A stretch of 64,000 bases of DNA from Procambarus clarkii (taxonomy: Eukaryota > Arthropoda > Malacostraca > Decapoda > Cambaridae), in assembly GCF_040958095.1 (NCBI RefSeq), contig NC_091152.1, forward strand, positions 17,950,796 through 18,014,795. Reading direction: 5' to 3'. Below are positions 60,822 through 64,000 of the stretch, in pieces; the first letter of the stretch is position 1, and each line of letters starts with the position of its first letter. The notes beneath the pieces were generated by a model that saw only the letters and a list, made by a program, of their open reading frames with translations, had not been told where the DNA came from and made no database searches. A program made the translations under genes and the position numbers.

Positions 60822-61650
60822 AGAAAACCAAGAAAACGGCCAACCTACTCATGAGAAACTCTCCAGACACAAAGCAGAACGCTTTGAAAGAGACCAATGT
60901 CGTCTATGCCTTCAAATGCCCACTTGGGGACTGTAAGCCTCAAAGAACTCAGTATATAGGCAAGACAACAACATCTCTTTCCAGGCGATTAACGATGCAT
61001 AAGCAACAGGGCTCCATTAAGGAACATATAATCTCTTCCCACAACCAAACCATCGCCAGAGAAGTCTTAACAAACAACACAGAAATCATCGATAGATACA
61101 GCGATAGCAGGCGGCTTGATATTTGCAAGGTACTACACATTAAGAAGTCGACACCAGCAATCAACAGCCAATTAATGCACAACTATATTCTACCCACTTC
61201 AAGACTCCACACCAATATAGAAGCATCAAGAAATATGGGCCAATAGGCCCTTTGCATTTACTTCCATTCTTCCCCTTTAACTTTACCCAATATTACCTAA
61301 TATTTCGTGTTCTATCTTGTGTTGAAAGTTTGTTTTCACCTCATCCAAAACTGTTGTAACATATCACCTCACCCAAATGCAGGTATATAAAATGAAAAGC
61401 CGTTTGAATTATAGCATAATAAGAAATCTGTTCTAGTGTTTGCAGGTTATAGTTGTGTGTTTAAACTAAAGTCTTTGAAAATGTAATAAGTTATTACGAA
61501 ACGCATTCAAGTGTCGCGTCAGACTAGAAATAAAAATGAATTTTGGAGAACTGATTTTTCAATTACCATCGACAGTGAAAAGAACCATAAGAAATATTGA
61601 GAAAATTCGTGTTAGAATTATTAATCTTACTTTTTCGGTCATATTTAATA

Positions 61651-61652
<2 letters not shown>
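60820..61652 (+). pseudogene. Penelope-like element 3' part: GIY-YIG endonuclease
   Basis: 60844-61242 encodes NVVYAFKCPLGDC, then QYIGKTTTSLSRRLTMH, then GSIKEHIISSHN, the Cys-rich variant of GIY-YIG endonuclease that follows the RT in Penelope-like elements; it ends at a stop after NMGQ. No RT is present here. 61246-61652 is 3' sequence, including a hairpin GTAATA-AGT-TATTAC followed by GAAACGC at 61480-61503. Enclosed by (TA)n tracts on both sides. Not a host gene in my view. Confidence 0.82.

Positions 61653-61746
<94 letters not shown>
61653..61746. repeat. (TA)n microsatellite
   Basis: Pure TA run at the right edge of the Penelope-like fragment. Confidence 0.97.
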
Positions 61747-61749
<3 letters not shown>

Positions 61750-61792
61750 TAGTCTTGGATAAATAGTCTCACGACTACCAAGGTTTCTGTAG

Positions 61793-61880
61793 AGTCGTTT
61801 TGGTCTAGTGGCTAAGGTACCAGGTACGCCAAGGTGCAAAGCGCTCCTAGCTATCTGGATTCGAATCCTTCTGGGGTGTT
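61793..61880 (+). repeat. tRNA-like SINE head
   Basis: TTTTGGTCTAGTGGCTAAGG (A-box-like) and GGATTCGAATCC (B box) about 45 bp apart, with a long variable region. Acceptor pairing is poor, so I treat it as a SINE head or tRNA pseudogene. Confidence 0.6.
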
Positions 61881-61990
61881 GAGTTTTCAGTTGCATATTG
61901 TCTTAGGGACTACTCACTATACACTTACTTTACACCTCTCTATACACTGTAGAGGTTCGCTATACACTTACTATACACCTGCTTGCTTGA

Positions 61991-63310
61991 TACCTGGTTG
62001 ATGGGGTTCTGGGAGTTCTTCTACTCCCCAAGCCCGGCCCGAGGCCAGGCTTGACTTGTGAGAGTTTGGTCCACCAGGCTGTTGCTTGGAGCGGCCCGCA
62101 GGCCCACATATACCTGGTTGATGGGGTTCTGGGAGTTCTTCTACTGCCCAAGCCCGGCCCGAGGCCAGGCTTGACTTGTGAGAGTTTGGTCCACCAGGCT
62201 GTTGCTGGGAGCGGCCCGCAGGCCCACATATACCTGGTTGATGGGGTTCTGGGAGTTCTTCTACTCCCCAAGCCCGGCCCGAGGCCAGGCTTGACTTGTG
62301 AGAGTTTGGTCCACCAGGCTGTTGCTTGGAGCGGCCCGCAGGCCCACATATACCTGGTTGATGGGGTTCTGGGAGTTCTTCTACTCCCCAAGCCCGGCCC
62401 GAGGCCAGGCTTGACTTGTGAGAGTTTGGTCCACCAGGCTGTTGCTTGGAGCGGCCCGCAGGCCCACATATACCTGGTTGATGGGGTTCTGGGAGTTCTT
62501 CTACTCCCCAAGCCCGGCCCGAGGCCAGGCTTGACTTGTGAGAGTTTGGTCCACCAGGCTGTTGCTGGGAGCGGCCCGCAGGCCCACATATACCTGGTTG
62601 ATGGGGTTCTGGGAGTTCTTCTACTCCCCAAGCCCGGCCCGAGGCCAGGCTTGACTTGTGAGAGTTTGGTCCACCAGGCTGTTGCTTGGAGCGGCCCGCA
62701 GGCCCACATATACCTGGTTGATGGGGTTCTGGGAGTTCTTCTACTCCCCAAGCCCGGCCCGAGGCCAGGCTTGACTTGTGAGAGTTTGGTCCACCAGGCT
62801 GTTGCTTGGAGCGGCCCGCAGGCCCACATATACCTGGTTGATGGGGTTCTGGGAGTTCTTCTACTCCCCAAGCCCGGCCCGAGGCCAGGCTTGACTTGTG
62901 AGAGTTTGGTCCACCAGGCTGTTGCTGGGAGCGGCCCGCAGGCCCACATATACCTGGTTGATGGGGTTCTGGGAGTTCTTCTACTCCCCAAGCCCGGCCC
63001 GAGGCCAGGCTTGACTTGTGAGAGTTTGGTCCACCAGGCTGTTGCTTGGAGCGGCCCGCAGGCCCACATATACCTGGTTGATGGGGTTCTGGGAGTTCTT
63101 CTACTCCCCAAGCCCGGCCCGAGGCCAGGCTTGACTTGTGAGAGTTTGGTCCACCAGGCTGTTGCTGGGAGCGGCCCGCAGGCCCACATATACCTGGTTG
63201 ATGGGGTTCTGGGAGTTCTTCTACTCCCCAAGCCCGGCCCGAGGCCAGGCTTGACTTGTGAGAGTTTGGTCCACCAGGCTGTTGCTTGGAGCGGCCCGCA
63301 GGCCCACATA
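61991..63310 (-). repeat. Eleven 120-bp tandem copies of a LINE 3' end
   Basis: 1320 bp made of 11 units of 120 bp, nearly identical (CTTGGA/CTGGGA and one CTGCCC variant). On the minus strand the first unit is continuous with the LINE coding end at 63311, so the unit is that LINE's 3' terminus. 120 is a multiple of three, giving open frames in several phases. Confidence 0.96.
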
Positions 63311-64000
63311 CCCACCACAGCCTGGTTGGTCCGGCACTCCTTGAAGAAAACAATCTAGTTTCCTCTTGAAGATGTCCACGGTTGTTGCGGCAATATTTCT
63401 TATGCTCGCTGGGAGGACGTTGAACAACCGCGGACCTCTGATGTTTATACAGTGTTCTCTGATTGTGCCTATGGCACCTCTGCTCTTCACTGGTTCTATT
63501 CTGCATTTTCTTCCATATCGTTCACTCCAGTACGTTGTTATTTTACTGTGTAGATTTGGAACCTGTCCCTCCAGTATTTTCCATGTGTATATTATTTGGT
63601 ATCTCTCTCGTCTCCTTTCTAGTGAGTACATTTGGAGAGCTTTGAGACGTTCCCAATAATTTAGGTGCTTTATCTCGTCTATGCGTGCCGTATATGTTCT
63701 CTGTATTCCCTCTATTTCAGCAATCTCTCCTGCTCTGAAGGGGGAAGTGAGTACTGAGCAGTACTCAAGACGGGACAACACAAGTGACTTGAAGAGTACA
63801 ACCATTGTGATGGGATCCCTGGATTTGAAAGTTCTCGTAATCCATCCGATCATTTTTCTGGCTGACGCAATATTTGCTTGGTTATGCTCCCTAAACGTTA
63901 GGTCGTCAGACATCATTATTCCCAAATCCTTGACATGCTGTTTTCCTACTATGGGCAGATTCGATTGTGTTTTGTACCCTGTATTATGTTTCAGGTCCTC
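63311..64000 (-). mobile_element. LINE C-terminal region, runs off the window
   Basis: Open on minus from 63925 down, continuing upstream past 64000. VKDLGIMMSDDLTF, MIGWITRTFKSRD, SRLEYCSVLTSPF (RT thumb region), TWKILEGQVPN, RGPRLFNVLPASIRN and FKRKLDCFLQGVPDQP, the usual LINE C-terminus. The RT palm lies beyond the window edge. Confidence 0.9.

Noticed and set aside
60844..61242. Host GIY-YIG nuclease
   Set aside because: The Cys-rich GIY-YIG form, the setting and the lack of introns or a start fit a Penelope-like element.

Overview
This is eukaryotic, intron-rich, repeat-dominated DNA, most likely from a decapod crustacean (crayfish-like). I infer this from the gene type (an arthropod CLIP-domain serine protease), from decayed LINEs, a Penelope-like fragment and tRNA-derived SINEs of the style common in decapod genomes, and from the extreme microsatellite and minisatellite load. 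There are no bacterial or phage features. Almost every long open frame in the window is a stop-free tandem repeat, not a gene.

Two host genes can be read, both on the minus strand. Gene A (60688 down to 27845) is a complete CLIP-domain serine protease in eight coding exons: 60613-60688, 56118-56241, 55541-55737, 49736-49832, 49205-49392, 37053-37166, 32867-33022 and 27845-28002. The exons sum to 1110 nt (369 codons plus stop), every join keeps frame, and every intron has GT..AG ends. The product has a signal peptide, a six-cysteine CLIP domain, an activation site R111/I112, and the triad H156, D213 and S317. Gene B is a paralogue downstream of it. Only its signal-peptide exon (11769-11844) and CLIP exon (1396-1522) are in the window; the rest would lie beyond position 1.

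Layout. 1-11768: gene B introns, with 18-, 24-, 23- and 21-bp minisatellites, SINEs and a decayed RNase H-type LINE. 11883-13968: a 24-bp array just upstream of gene B exon 1. 14170-27300: intergenic, with 32- and 14-bp arrays and many LINE and SINE pieces. 27303-27830: a 38-bp array starting 14 bp past the gene A stop. 28207-32866: intron 7, a 40-45-bp array whose unit is a copy of the exon 7/intron 7 junction. 33075-37052: intron 6 (LINE plus a 20-bp array). 37400-49153: intron 5 (LINE plus a 9.5-kb CAC-rich array). 49415-49561: a perfect 69-bp inverted repeat in intron 4. 49935-55523: intron 3, one CA-rich array split by a LINE and a solo LTR. 56783-60439: intron 1, with LINEs carrying (CA)n tails and a MITE. 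60738-64000: upstream of gene A, with a Penelope-like GIY-YIG fragment between (TA)n tracts and a LINE 3' end amplified as eleven 120-bp copies.

The most unusual result is that minisatellites sit right beside the exons of these genes. In one case the amplified unit contains the catalytic-serine codons together with the 5' splice site.
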